DNA of 64,000 nt from Bradyrhizobium diversitatis. GTDB lineage: Bacteria; Pseudomonadota; Alphaproteobacteria; Rhizobiales; Xanthobacteraceae. The notes beneath the pieces are model-generated. The model worked only from the letters and a program-made list of their open reading frames with translations, was not told the origin of the DNA and searched no databases. This document shows positions 47,776-55,299 of this stretch, piece after piece; positions within the stretch are counted from its first letter, which is position 1, and each line of letters opens with the position of its first letter. The stretch spans positions 102,001 to 166,000 of the forward strand of contig NZ_JACEGD010000009.1 of NCBI RefSeq assembly GCF_016031635.1. Direction: 5' to 3'. A program made the translations under genes and the position numbers.

Positions 47776-48705
47776 TTACGGCAGCCCGCGCGCCTCGAGC
47801 TGACGCACCAGCAGCAGCGTCGGCTCGGCGAGGCTCGCGCCGGAGCCGTCGAGGCCGAAGGCGCTCGCGATACCTTCGCGGCTCCGCAGCAGCGTGCTGC
47901 GCGGGCAGTGGCCGGCGCCGCAGAGCGTCTTCTTCAGGGTTTCGCCCTGCGCCACGAGGCCGGAGGAATCGTCCACGGCCCAGGCCAGCACGATCGGCAC
48001 ATCGACATTGAGGATGCCGGGGAAGACCGATCGGCTGTCGTACTGGGTGGGGTCGGTGCCGAGATAGGCCTTCTCGCTGTCGCTCGCCTCCTTGCCGACG
48101 CGGTAGATCCCGGACACCAGCACGACGCCGGCGACATCGGCGCCGTCGGTCTGCAGTTCGGGATGGGCCAGCAGGGTGGCGACATGGAAGGCGCCCGCGC
48201 CGTAGCCGACTGCGACGATCTCGCGGCGATCGCCGTTGAAGAGGTCGATATTGCCGTGAACCCATGATAGCGCCGCCGCCACGTCGGACGCGCCGGCCGG
48301 CCAGGTCGCCGCGGGCGCCAGGCGATAATTGACGCGGACCCCGATCATCTCGTTGCGCGCGGCAAAGCACATGGCCTGGTCCTGGATCTGCCGCGACAGC
48401 TCCGGCGCCGCGCGGTCGCCGGTAAAGGTGTCGCCCGCGACGAACAGCAGCACAGGCCGCGGCGTGTCCGCCTTGGTCGCCCTGGTCGCGACGTCGAGCA
48501 CATTGGCCTCGCTCTCGCCATAGCGCAGGCCGCGCGAGAAGGTGACCTGCTCGCACAGCCGGGCGGTGCCGCCGGCGGTGGTGTCGCTGTCGGTGAGGCC
48601 TGCCTGGACGAGCCCGGTGGGCGGCGACAGCCGCGCCGGCAAAACTCCGTGTGCGGAGGCCGCGGTCATGGTCAAAAGGAGGAAAACTACCAGGTAATTC
48701 TTCAT
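47776..48705 (-). CDS. Esterase-like protein without a catalytic serine
   Basis: 309 residues. A signal peptide (about residues 1-20, MKNYLVVFLLLTMTAASAHG) precedes an alpha/beta fold of the carboxylesterase/kynurenine-formamidase kind: VLLFVAGDTFTGD sits where HGG oxyanion loops occur, EMIGVRVNYRLAPAATWPA follows, and the elbow reads GYGAGA instead of GHSAGA. The nucleophile position is Gly and the oxyanion His is gone, so it is probably not a hydrolase but a binding or scaffold protein. ATG 48705 was chosen with GAGG upstream. Its 3' end was used as the insertion site of the island. Confidence 0.8.
   Translation of the reverse strand: MKNYLVVFLLLTMTAASAHGVLPARLSPPTGLVQAGLTDSDTTAGGTARLCEQVTFSRGLRYGESEANVLDVATRATKADTPRPVLLFVAGDTFTGDRAAPELSRQIQDQAMCFAARNEMIGVRVNYRLAPAATWPAGASDVAAALSWVHGNIDLFNGDRREIVAVGYGAGAFHVATLLAHPELQTDGADVAGVVLVSGIYRVGKEASDSEKAYLGTDPTQYDSRSVFPGILNVDVPIVLAWAVDDSSGLVAQGETLKKTLCGAGHCPRSTLLRSREGIASAFGLDGSGASLAEPTLLLVRQLEARGLP
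47777..48141. repeat. Direct repeat, right copy, of the restriction-modification island
   Basis: This is the 3' end of the intact esterase-like gene and pairs with 44136-44500. Confidence 0.85.
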
Positions 48706-49016
48706 GGTGATGCCGGCCTCGCGGACCGATATTGGCTTGCCGATTGGGCCTGTCTTTTCAATTCGCCTCATTAGTTGGCTGATGTTGAGGCGAATTCACG
48801 GCACCTTCGCCCGGCAGGCGGCCGGCGTGGCGCGGGCCTCAGTCTGGCAAGCAGCCGCGGATTGGACCGCAAGTTCGCGGACCGCGCGACGATTGCGCGG
48901 CGCGGCCATTTTGTCCCGGTCCGTCAAGCCGTTACCCGGCGCCACCTGGGCCCGCAGCGGAAATGGCTTCCTACTGTGCATGGGGTTGTTTTCGCAGTTT
49001 ATGTTGGACCGGCCTG
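48706..49016. other. 311-base intergenic region
   Basis: Lies between the start of the esterase-like gene and the end of the AlkB-type gene. It must hold the esterase promoter. I see no convincing ORF, repeat or terminator in it. Confidence 0.4.
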
Positions 49017-49597
49017 TCAGGCCCGCTTCATCGTCCGGAAGGTGATGGAGTAGCGGCGCGCCTCGATCGGGGGGGCATGCTGTGCTCCCATTGCGACCGC
49101 GCCTCGCCCTCCATCATGTAGAGCGAGCGCGGCAGGGCCTCGAGCGTGTGGCGTTCCCATCTGTCCCCGTTGCGGCGGCGGAAGCGGAATTTGCAGGGCG
49201 AGCCGAGCGACAGGCCCAGGACCTTGTCGAAGTGCGGCTTGTCGCGGTGCCAGCCGATGCCGACGCCGACCTCATATTCGGTGCACAGCACCTGCCGAAC
49301 GCTGCCCTCCGCCAGCTGCGCCCATGCCACGACCTGCCGCGCGACGGGCAGCAGCCAGTCCGGGATCGGCTCCGCCTCGGCCAGCCGCTGCAGCGAATAG
49401 TCATAGCGATAGCCGAACGAGGCCACGCGCCGGTTGCCCTCGAAGGCGCCGAACTGGAAGCGCTGGAGCGGCAATGCTGCGATGCGGTCGATCAAGTCCT
49501 GCTCGACCGCGGCATCGATGAAGTCGTCCGTATGGCGAAGCCCCGCAGGGCCCGCTTCCGGTTCGGCGAACAAACCAAGCTGCGTCATGCCTCGCAT
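49017..49597 (-). pseudogene. alkB: AlkB-type 2-oxoglutarate/Fe(II) DNA-repair dioxygenase, frameshifted in a C7 tract
   Basis: Removes alkyl groups from DNA bases. The fold and GWHRDKPHFD (iron His and Asp), LGSPCKFRFRR and WEHSMPP (second iron His) are present. Then a run of seven C (49069-49075 on the plus strand as G) shifts the frame; with eight C the sequence reads MPPPIEARRYSITFRT and ends at 49017, restoring the two arginines that bind 2-oxoglutarate. As sequenced, translation stops at 49028 without them. Start at 49597 or 49588. Either a sequencing error, a broken gene, or a length-variable tract. Confidence 0.75.
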
Positions 49598-49667
49598 TTC
49601 CGTGATGGAACCTAATGGCGGCTGCTGCGACTTATCTATGACGCGGGAAGAAACGTGCGAGGCTGTC

Positions 49668-49808
49668 ATGGCAGAGAAGCATACCGCCGATCCGGTCGAG
49701 ATCATGCGGGCGACCGGTCATCCTGAGCTTGAATATGCCGCGGGCTGGACCATCGCAGGTCTCGTCACCATCGGCACCATCGTCGCCGCCTGGGTGTTCG
49801 CGATCTGA
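49668..49808 (+). CDS. Small single-pass membrane protein
   Basis: 46 residues: a polar head (MAEKHTADPVEIMRATGHPELE) and one hydrophobic helix (GWTIAGLVTIGTIVAAWVFA). GAGG lies 6-9 bases before the ATG. It is divergent from the AlkB-type gene. No family recognised. Too short for strong statistics, but the ribosome-binding site and composition support it. Confidence 0.55.
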   Translation: MAEKHTADPVEIMRATGHPELEYAAGWTIAGLVTIGTIVAAWVFAI

Positions 49809-49810
49809 GG

Positions 49811-49856
49811 CATGATCCGGAAAAGTGTGAAGCGGTTTTCCGGATAGATCATGCCT
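49811..49856. repeat. Short palindrome (ggcatgatccggaaaa)
   Basis: ggcatgatccggaaaa and its complement ttttccggatagatcatgcc flank a short gtgtgaagcgg. A recurrent intergenic element type in this bacterial family; here it can also serve as a terminator after the small membrane protein. Confidence 0.7.
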
Positions 49857-49890
49857 CAACAAAAAGCTGAGAGGCGATGCGCATCGCACC

Positions 49891-51477
49891 TCAGGCCACA
49901 GGGAATTGCAGCTCGAAGGCGACGCCGTCGCCGGTCGGCTTGAGCTTGATCGAGCCGCCATGGCTCGCCATCACCGCCCGCGCGATCGCCAGCCCCATTC
50001 CAGTACCGCCCTGGTCGCGGCGGGTGGTGAAGAACGCATCGAAAATCCGGTCGCGGTTGGGCGCCGAGATCAGCTCGCCGTCGTTGCTCACGGTCAGCCG
50101 CAGGGTGGTGCGCTCGTCGACCGCCTCCAGCCTGATCGTCCCGGCCTTGTGCCGCACCGCGTTGTCGGCGAGATGCGACAGCACGATCAGCGCCTTCTCG
50201 CCGGACATGCCGATCGCCCGGTCGAGGCTGCCGCTGGCTTCGATCGAGCTTGCCGGAAACCTGTTCCGGAGGTCGGCGATCACGGGTGCAAGCTCGGTGC
50301 GCTCGTTCTGCGGCAGGCTTTCGGCGCGGGCGAGCTCGCGCAGCCGCTGCGCCATCGCCTCCAGCCGCTGGGTGTCGGACAGGATGTTGGCGATGAATGT
50401 CGTCTGCTCGGCCGGCGTCAGGCCCTCGGCCTTGCCTTGAAGTGAATCCTGCAACAGCTCGGCCGCGCCCTTGATCGAGGTCAGCGGCGATTTCAGTTCG
50501 TGGGTGAGGTGTGCCGAGAACGTCGCGATGTAGTCCGAACGCCGCGCCAGCTGCTCGGCCATGCCGAGGAAGCTGTGCGAGAGCTGGGCGAACTCCCGTG
50601 TGCCGTAGTGCCGGAGCGGCCGGAACGCCTCGCGGTCACCGCGGCCGATTCTGGCGGCGCGATCGATCAGCTCGCGCATCGGCAGCGTGATGGTGCGCGA
50701 GAACACGAGCCCGATCGCGATGGTGCCGAGGAGCACGGCCAGCCCCGCCAGCACGAACTTGGCCCGCTCCTGGTAGAGGTGGTCGAAGATGTTGCTCGGC
50801 GTCCGCGTGGCGTAGATCACCCCCGCGACGCGATTGTCGACAATGACCGGCATCGCCGAGAACACGTGCACGCCGAGGCCCCGGCTGAAGGAATAGATCG
50901 GCGGCGGCGGCTTGTCCGGCACGCGGTTGCGCAAGGTGGCGCGGTATTGCCCGTGCAGCGCGTCCGCGACCTCCTCGATATGCGCAAGGGATTGCCCGAC
51001 CTCCTGCCGGCCGGCGATCACCACGCCTTGCGGATCGAGGATGCGAAAGCCCGCCAGCGTCACCTTCTGCGTCTCGCGGATGATCGGCGTCAGTCTTGCG
51101 CCGATCTCGACATAGGCGGGCTGCGCCGGCCGGGGTGCAGCCTGGGCATCCGGCCGCCGCCGCAGCAGATCGTTCGCGGTGAGATCGAGCCCGGGGCGGA
51201 TCGGCGTGACCTGGTCACCGGGATCGGGCAGCACGCCCGGTGGCACCTCGGCGCCCAGCGTGAGGCCGCTGTCGAGCCTTGCTGCAACCTCCTGCGCATA
51301 GATCGTCGCCAGCACGCGGCTCTGCGCGATCAGCTCGGCCTGGGTCTGTCGGATGAGCTGGTTGTCGTAGAGGCGAAAGAAGAACAGGCCGACCAGTGGC
51401 AGGATGGCGACGGTGGCCAGCACCGTGAAGATGACCAGCCCCAGCGACGGCCGCCATTTATCTGGCGCCGCGCTCAT
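49891..51477 (-). CDS. Sensor histidine kinase, CreC-like
   Basis: 528 residues. Membrane helices at about 14-34 and 278-298 enclose a periplasmic sensor domain, followed by HAMP (about 300-350), a HisKA site THELKSPL with its His, and a HATPase domain with DNAVRH and GTGMGLAI. The His-box and following KGAAELLQ match the CreC type. Its start overlaps the regulator stop by 4 bases (ATGA). Inner membrane. It forms a unit with the OmpR-type regulator and the DUF4173 protein. Confidence 0.9.
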   Translation of the reverse strand: MSAAPDKWRPSLGLVIFTVLATVAILPLVGLFFFRLYDNQLIRQTQAELIAQSRVLATIYAQEVAARLDSGLTLGAEVPPGVLPDPGDQVTPIRPGLDLTANDLLRRRPDAQAAPRPAQPAYVEIGARLTPIIRETQKVTLAGFRILDPQGVVIAGRQEVGQSLAHIEEVADALHGQYRATLRNRVPDKPPPPIYSFSRGLGVHVFSAMPVIVDNRVAGVIYATRTPSNIFDHLYQERAKFVLAGLAVLLGTIAIGLVFSRTITLPMRELIDRAARIGRGDREAFRPLRHYGTREFAQLSHSFLGMAEQLARRSDYIATFSAHLTHELKSPLTSIKGAAELLQDSLQGKAEGLTPAEQTTFIANILSDTQRLEAMAQRLRELARAESLPQNERTELAPVIADLRNRFPASSIEASGSLDRAIGMSGEKALIVLSHLADNAVRHKAGTIRLEAVDERTTLRLTVSNDGELISAPNRDRIFDAFFTTRRDQGGTGMGLAIARAVMASHGGSIKLKPTGDGVAFELQFPVA

Positions 51478-52178
51478 GCCTCTTTCTCGCAGCGGCCGAG
51501 CTTGAAGCCGACGCCGTGGATGGTCTCGATGACGTTGTCGCAAGCCAGCGCCGCGAGCTTGGCGCGGATATTGCGGATGTGGCTGTCGATGGTGCGGTCG
51601 GAGACCTGGATGTTGAGCTGATAGGCGGCCCGCATCAGCTGCTCGCGATTGAAAACCGATGTGGGGCGGGTCAGGAAGGCGCGCAGGATACCGAACTCGA
51701 TCGCGGTCAGTTTCAGCGGTGTCCCTGCAAATGAAGCCACGTGCTGTTCGGGATCGATCAGGAGACTGCCTTGCGACAGCGCGGTGGGAACCGCCTTGGC
51801 CTCGCCATTGCGCGGGCTGAGGCGACGCAGGATGACGTTGACCCGCGCCACCAGCTCGCGCGGGCTGAACGGCTTGGTCACGTAGTCGTCGCCGCCGATC
51901 TCGAGGCCGAGGATGCGGTCGATCTCCTCGTCGCGGGCCGACAGGAACAGGATCGGCACGTCGGACGTCTTGCGGATCTCGCGGCAAACGTCGAGGCCGT
52001 CGAACTCGGGCATGCCGATGTCGAGCACGATGAGGTCGGGCCTGTCGGCGGCAAAGCGGAGAAGCGCCTCCTTGCCGTCGCGCGCCTCGATCACGTCCAT
52101 GCCGGCCTTCTTCAGGGCGACGCGGATGACCTCGCGAATGTGGCCCTCGTCGTCGACGATGAGAATGCGATTCGCCAA
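51474..52178 (-). CDS. OmpR-family response regulator
   Basis: 234 residues. Receiver (VDDEGH, phospho-acceptor Asp53 in VLDIGMPEFD, KPFSPREL) and a C-terminal winged helix (about 135-230; LTAIEFGILRAFL, then RTIDSHIRNIRAKL and VGFKLG). It overlaps the kinase gene by 4 bases and follows the DUF4173 gene by 19 bases. It probably binds the TGCAG direct repeat ahead of the operon. Confidence 0.93.
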   Translation of the reverse strand: MANRILIVDDEGHIREVIRVALKKAGMDVIEARDGKEALLRFAADRPDLIVLDIGMPEFDGLDVCREIRKTSDVPILFLSARDEEIDRILGLEIGGDDYVTKPFSPRELVARVNVILRRLSPRNGEAKAVPTALSQGSLLIDPEQHVASFAGTPLKLTAIEFGILRAFLTRPTSVFNREQLMRAAYQLNIQVSDRTIDSHIRNIRAKLAALACDNVIETIHGVGFKLGRCEKEA

Positions 52179-52197
52179 GAAATTCTCCGCTGTCTCG

Positions 52198-53697
52198 TCA
52201 GCCCGCCAACCGGCTGCCGGACCTGGTTTCCGCCTGGGCGTCCAGCCTGCGCTGGAGCCGCCAGCTTCGGAAGCTCCAACTCCGCCAGGCCAGGTCCTGG
52301 CGCTGCTGTTCTACAAGCCTGTCTCGCTGTGACACAAGGCAGCCCTCGCTGGCGCCGGGCCGCAGCGCGATCGCCCTGTCGATGGCGGGCAGCGCCTGCG
52401 GCCCGAGCGTCAGGAGATAGTCGATGTCGATCTGCACGCCGTTGCCCGATGCCTCCCGGCTGTGGGTGACATTGTAGTCGGCAATGAAGGCGTCGAAGTT
52501 CACCAGCGAGCAGCCGTACAGCACGATCGTCAACGCGATCAGGTTGGCGCCGATCAGCCATTGGTTGGACCGGTTGAGGGCGATGCGGGTCACGATCAGG
52601 ACCAGTCCGAGCGCGACCAGCCCCATCCAGATGAAGGCCGCGATGCGCCAGTAAGTCAGCATGTAGATGTCGACATAGAGATCGAGGCGGAGGATGGAGG
52701 AGGCGACCAGAAGCACGTTCTGCCCGACCCAGAGATAGACCAGCGGCCGGATCACCTTCGATTTCTCGGCCGGTCCGCCCGGTCGCATCGCGACCAGGAC
52801 GAAGGCGGCAGCGAGCAGCGCGGTCGCGATCAGCGGGTAGGCGCCGCGATGGGCGTAGGACGCATAGGTCAGGTTCTCGGGCAGCGCGACGTGGCCCCAG
52901 AGATAGATGGCGTCGAGAATCGACTGTGCCGCGAACAGCAGATTGAACAAGATCAGCGAGCGCAGGATGGTGGAGGGGCCCAGAAACTCCGGCGACACGA
53001 AGGGCGGCAGCGGCTCCGCGACGTCCGTTTCGGCGGCGGCAACCTTCTTGCGCCGCCAGCGCACATGGATGAACGGCCAGACCAGCGCCAGCATCAGGAT
53101 CCAGAACAGCACGCGCCAGACGCTGACATATTCGAAGATGATCTTCGGATTGAGCAGCGACACCCATTGCTCGATCACCGGATTGGCGGCGGCGAACAGC
53201 GCCACGAACACGGTGCTCAGCACCGCCGGCATCAACCAGAGCGCGATGCCGCGGGTGAACGCCGACATGTTGCAGACCTGAAGCGCGTCGGGGAAGAATC
53301 TGAAGGGACCGAACAGGACAAGGTTTCGCAGTGCGCGGGCGCGTTCCGCGAGGCCGGTCGTCTCCGGATTGGTTGCGAGCAGCAAGGCGATGGCCAGCGC
53401 TGCGACGAGAATCAGCAACGAAAGCGTGTTGAGCTCCTCGATGGCCGGCACGAGACCGAGTGCAACGATCGCGCCGCCGGTTACTGCGCGGCGAAAGTCC
53501 AGCGCCGCACGGTTGGCAAGCAGAGAGGCGCAGGCAATCGCGACCGCCAGGATCACCAGGGACATTCCGATCCGCCGGCCGTAGAGCAGAAAGTCGCCAA
53601 GTGCGGCGAGCAGCAGTGCCATTGCGAGCTTGGCCGACAGTGCCGAAGGCCTGATCGGTGGAATGTCCGTCGTCGATGTCGAAGCCAGGCTCGTCAT
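52198..53697 (-). CDS. DUF4173-type polytopic membrane protein
   Basis: 499 residues with about 12 hydrophobic helices. The central segments, such as RSLILFNLLFAAQSILDAIYLWG, YASYAHRGAYPLIATALLAA and LYVDIYMLTYWRIAAFIWMGL, match the DUF4173 family. First gene of an operon with a response regulator and a sensor kinase. The C-terminal about 80 residues are soluble. Function unknown; the linkage suggests a sensing accessory or a target in the envelope. Confidence 0.85.
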   Translation of the reverse strand: MTSLASTSTTDIPPIRPSALSAKLAMALLLAALGDFLLYGRRIGMSLVILAVAIACASLLANRAALDFRRAVTGGAIVALGLVPAIEELNTLSLLILVAALAIALLLATNPETTGLAERARALRNLVLFGPFRFFPDALQVCNMSAFTRGIALWLMPAVLSTVFVALFAAANPVIEQWVSLLNPKIIFEYVSVWRVLFWILMLALVWPFIHVRWRRKKVAAAETDVAEPLPPFVSPEFLGPSTILRSLILFNLLFAAQSILDAIYLWGHVALPENLTYASYAHRGAYPLIATALLAAAFVLVAMRPGGPAEKSKVIRPLVYLWVGQNVLLVASSILRLDLYVDIYMLTYWRIAAFIWMGLVALGLVLIVTRIALNRSNQWLIGANLIALTIVLYGCSLVNFDAFIADYNVTHSREASGNGVQIDIDYLLTLGPQALPAIDRAIALRPGASEGCLVSQRDRLVEQQRQDLAWRSWSFRSWRLQRRLDAQAETRSGSRLAG

Positions 53698-53790
53698 GTC
53701 CAGAAGATTCTCCGTGATGGGGCATCACGAATTCTGGACGGCGCTCGTGCAGAAGTCGGGATCATCGCCTGCACGGTTTCAGGAGTCTTT

Positions 53791-53806
53791 TGCAGTTTTC
53801 GTGCAG
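53791..53806. promoter_or_regulatory. Direct repeat TGCAG-N6-TGCAG upstream of the DUF4173 operon
   Basis: TGCAG at 53791-53795 and 53802-53806, 11 bases apart. Two 5-base half sites with a 6-base spacer are the geometry of OmpR-family operators such as the CreB box. A third TGCAG is at 53748-53752. It lies between the DUF4173 operon and the divergent GH3 gene, so it could control both. Confidence 0.5.
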
Positions 53807-53883
53807 ACCCGAGTTTGTCTCTCGCGCAGCGTCAACCGCTTTGATAGGTGCGAAGCATTCGCTCCAATCGCGAGTGCTGCATC

Positions 53884-55266
53884 ATGCAATTCCTCAATCG
53901 CCTCTGTCTCGTCCTGCTCTGGCTGGCCACGCCGCTCGCCGCATTCGCGGCAGCGAACAAGAATGACCCCTATTTGCTCGTGCTACGCGGCGCCGGAAAC
54001 ATCGCGCTTGTCGTCGCAAGCATCCTGGTCGTCATCGTCCTGCTGCGTCGCGGGCATTGGCGCAGCATTGCGGGCAAGCTGCTCGTCACGCTCTGGTGCC
54101 TGCCGCCGCTGCTGATGTCCGCCGCGCATGTCAGGTTCGAGCTGCGCAAGCACGCCGTTCTCAGCGTGAGCGCCGCCGAGGCTCGCCAGCTCGGACCACA
54201 TTTCATGGTCGGGTATTCGTCCTTTCCGGAGGTTGCGCGTCTCGCCGAGCAGGGATTGATCGGCGGCGTCTACGTCACCCGGCACAACATCCGGGGACGG
54301 ACGATCGAGGCGCTGCGGGCCGAGATCGCGGCGCTTCAGCACAAGCGGCGCGCCGCAGGCCTACCGCCGCTGGTCGTTGCGGCCGATCAGGAGGGCGGCA
54401 TCGTCGGGCATCTCGCGCCGCCGCTGACCAAGGTGCCGGCACTGGCGACGCTCACCGGGCTCGCGCCCGGCGACCAGCAGGCCAGGGCAGAAGAGTTCGG
54501 CCGCATCCACGGCCGAGAGCTTGCAGATCTCGGCGTCAACCTCAATCTCGCGCCGGTGCTCGACCTGAAGCCGCCGGTTCGCCGCAATCGCCTCGATTTT
54601 CACACGCTGATCGGCCAGCGCGCGATCGCGGCCGATCCCGCGGTCGTCAGCACGATCGCGAGCGCCTATGTCCGGGGGCTGGAGGAGTCGGGCGTCGGTG
54701 CCACGCTCAAGCATTTCCCCGGCATTGGGCGCGTGCGCGATGACACGCATCATTTCAGCGCCAGTCTCGACACGCCGGTGAAGGAATTGGAGGCAACCGA
54801 CTGGCTGCCGTTCCGCGAGGTGCTGTCGCACTCGCGGAGCGCTCTGATGGTCGGCCATGTCACGCTCACCGCTGTCGATCCCGACCGCGCCGCATCGCAT
54901 TCGAAGCGTGTGGTCGAGGGAATCGTTCGTGGGAAATGGGGTTACCAGGGCGTGGTGATGACGGACGATCTCGTCATGGGCGCAATCTACCAGAACGACG
55001 TCTGCAGGGCCGTAGTGGAGGCGATCAACGCCGGCGTCGACATGCTGCTGGTCGCCTATGACGGCGCGCAATTCTATCGGGTCTTTTCGTGTGCCCTGGA
55101 TGCATCGCGGCAGGACAGGCTCGACGCAGCGATGCTGCGCGCGAGCGCGGCGCGGTTGGAACTGCGCTCGCCGGCCGCACAGGCCGGAGCGGTCTCACCC
55201 GTTGGAAGCACACTTGGGATGATGGGCATGCCTGCTGCCCCGCGCGCGATGGCGCGGGGCGGTTGA
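53884..55266 (+). CDS. GH3 family glycosidase (NagZ-like), membrane-anchored
   Basis: 460 residues. A signal or first helix (about 4-22), then two more hydrophobic segments (about 34-50 and 58-78), precede a GH3 domain from about residue 95: HFMVGYSSFPE, AADQEGGIVGHL, the substrate loop KHFPGIGRVRDDTHH and the nucleophile Asp in VVMTDDLVMGA. Cytoplasmic NagZ enzymes have KHFPGHG and no membrane part, so this one works in the envelope, possibly on muropeptides or glycans. ATG 53884 was chosen. Divergent from the DUF4173 operon. Confidence 0.85.
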   Translation: MQFLNRLCLVLLWLATPLAAFAAANKNDPYLLVLRGAGNIALVVASILVVIVLLRRGHWRSIAGKLLVTLWCLPPLLMSAAHVRFELRKHAVLSVSAAEARQLGPHFMVGYSSFPEVARLAEQGLIGGVYVTRHNIRGRTIEALRAEIAALQHKRRAAGLPPLVVAADQEGGIVGHLAPPLTKVPALATLTGLAPGDQQARAEEFGRIHGRELADLGVNLNLAPVLDLKPPVRRNRLDFHTLIGQRAIAADPAVVSTIASAYVRGLEESGVGATLKHFPGIGRVRDDTHHFSASLDTPVKELEATDWLPFREVLSHSRSALMVGHVTLTAVDPDRAASHSKRVVEGIVRGKWGYQGVVMTDDLVMGAIYQNDVCRAVVEAINAGVDMLLVAYDGAQFYRVFSCALDASRQDRLDAAMLRASAARLELRSPAAQAGAVSPVGSTLGMMGMPAAPRAMARGG

Positions 55267-55299
55267 ACTCGGGCGCCTGCGCGTCGCGACGGGCGCGGC

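Larger units (their letters stand above)
44136..48141. mobile_element. Restriction-modification island between 365-bp direct repeats
   Basis: The cargo (44501-47776) holds one large gene, is visibly lower in GC than its surroundings and is flanked by direct copies of the 3' end of an esterase-like gene. The copy next to the intact gene restores that gene. No integrase is present. Confidence 0.7.

Noticed and set aside
48704..49053. Two overlapping plus-strand frames of 92-113 codons
   Set aside because: Arg/Ala-rich with no ribosome-binding site and partly antisense to the AlkB-type gene.
49891..51987. The kinase frame extends 510 bases upstream of the chosen start
   Set aside because: The extension overlaps the OmpR regulator gene, which is intact in its own frame. 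The ATG at 51477 overlaps its stop in the usual ATGA way.
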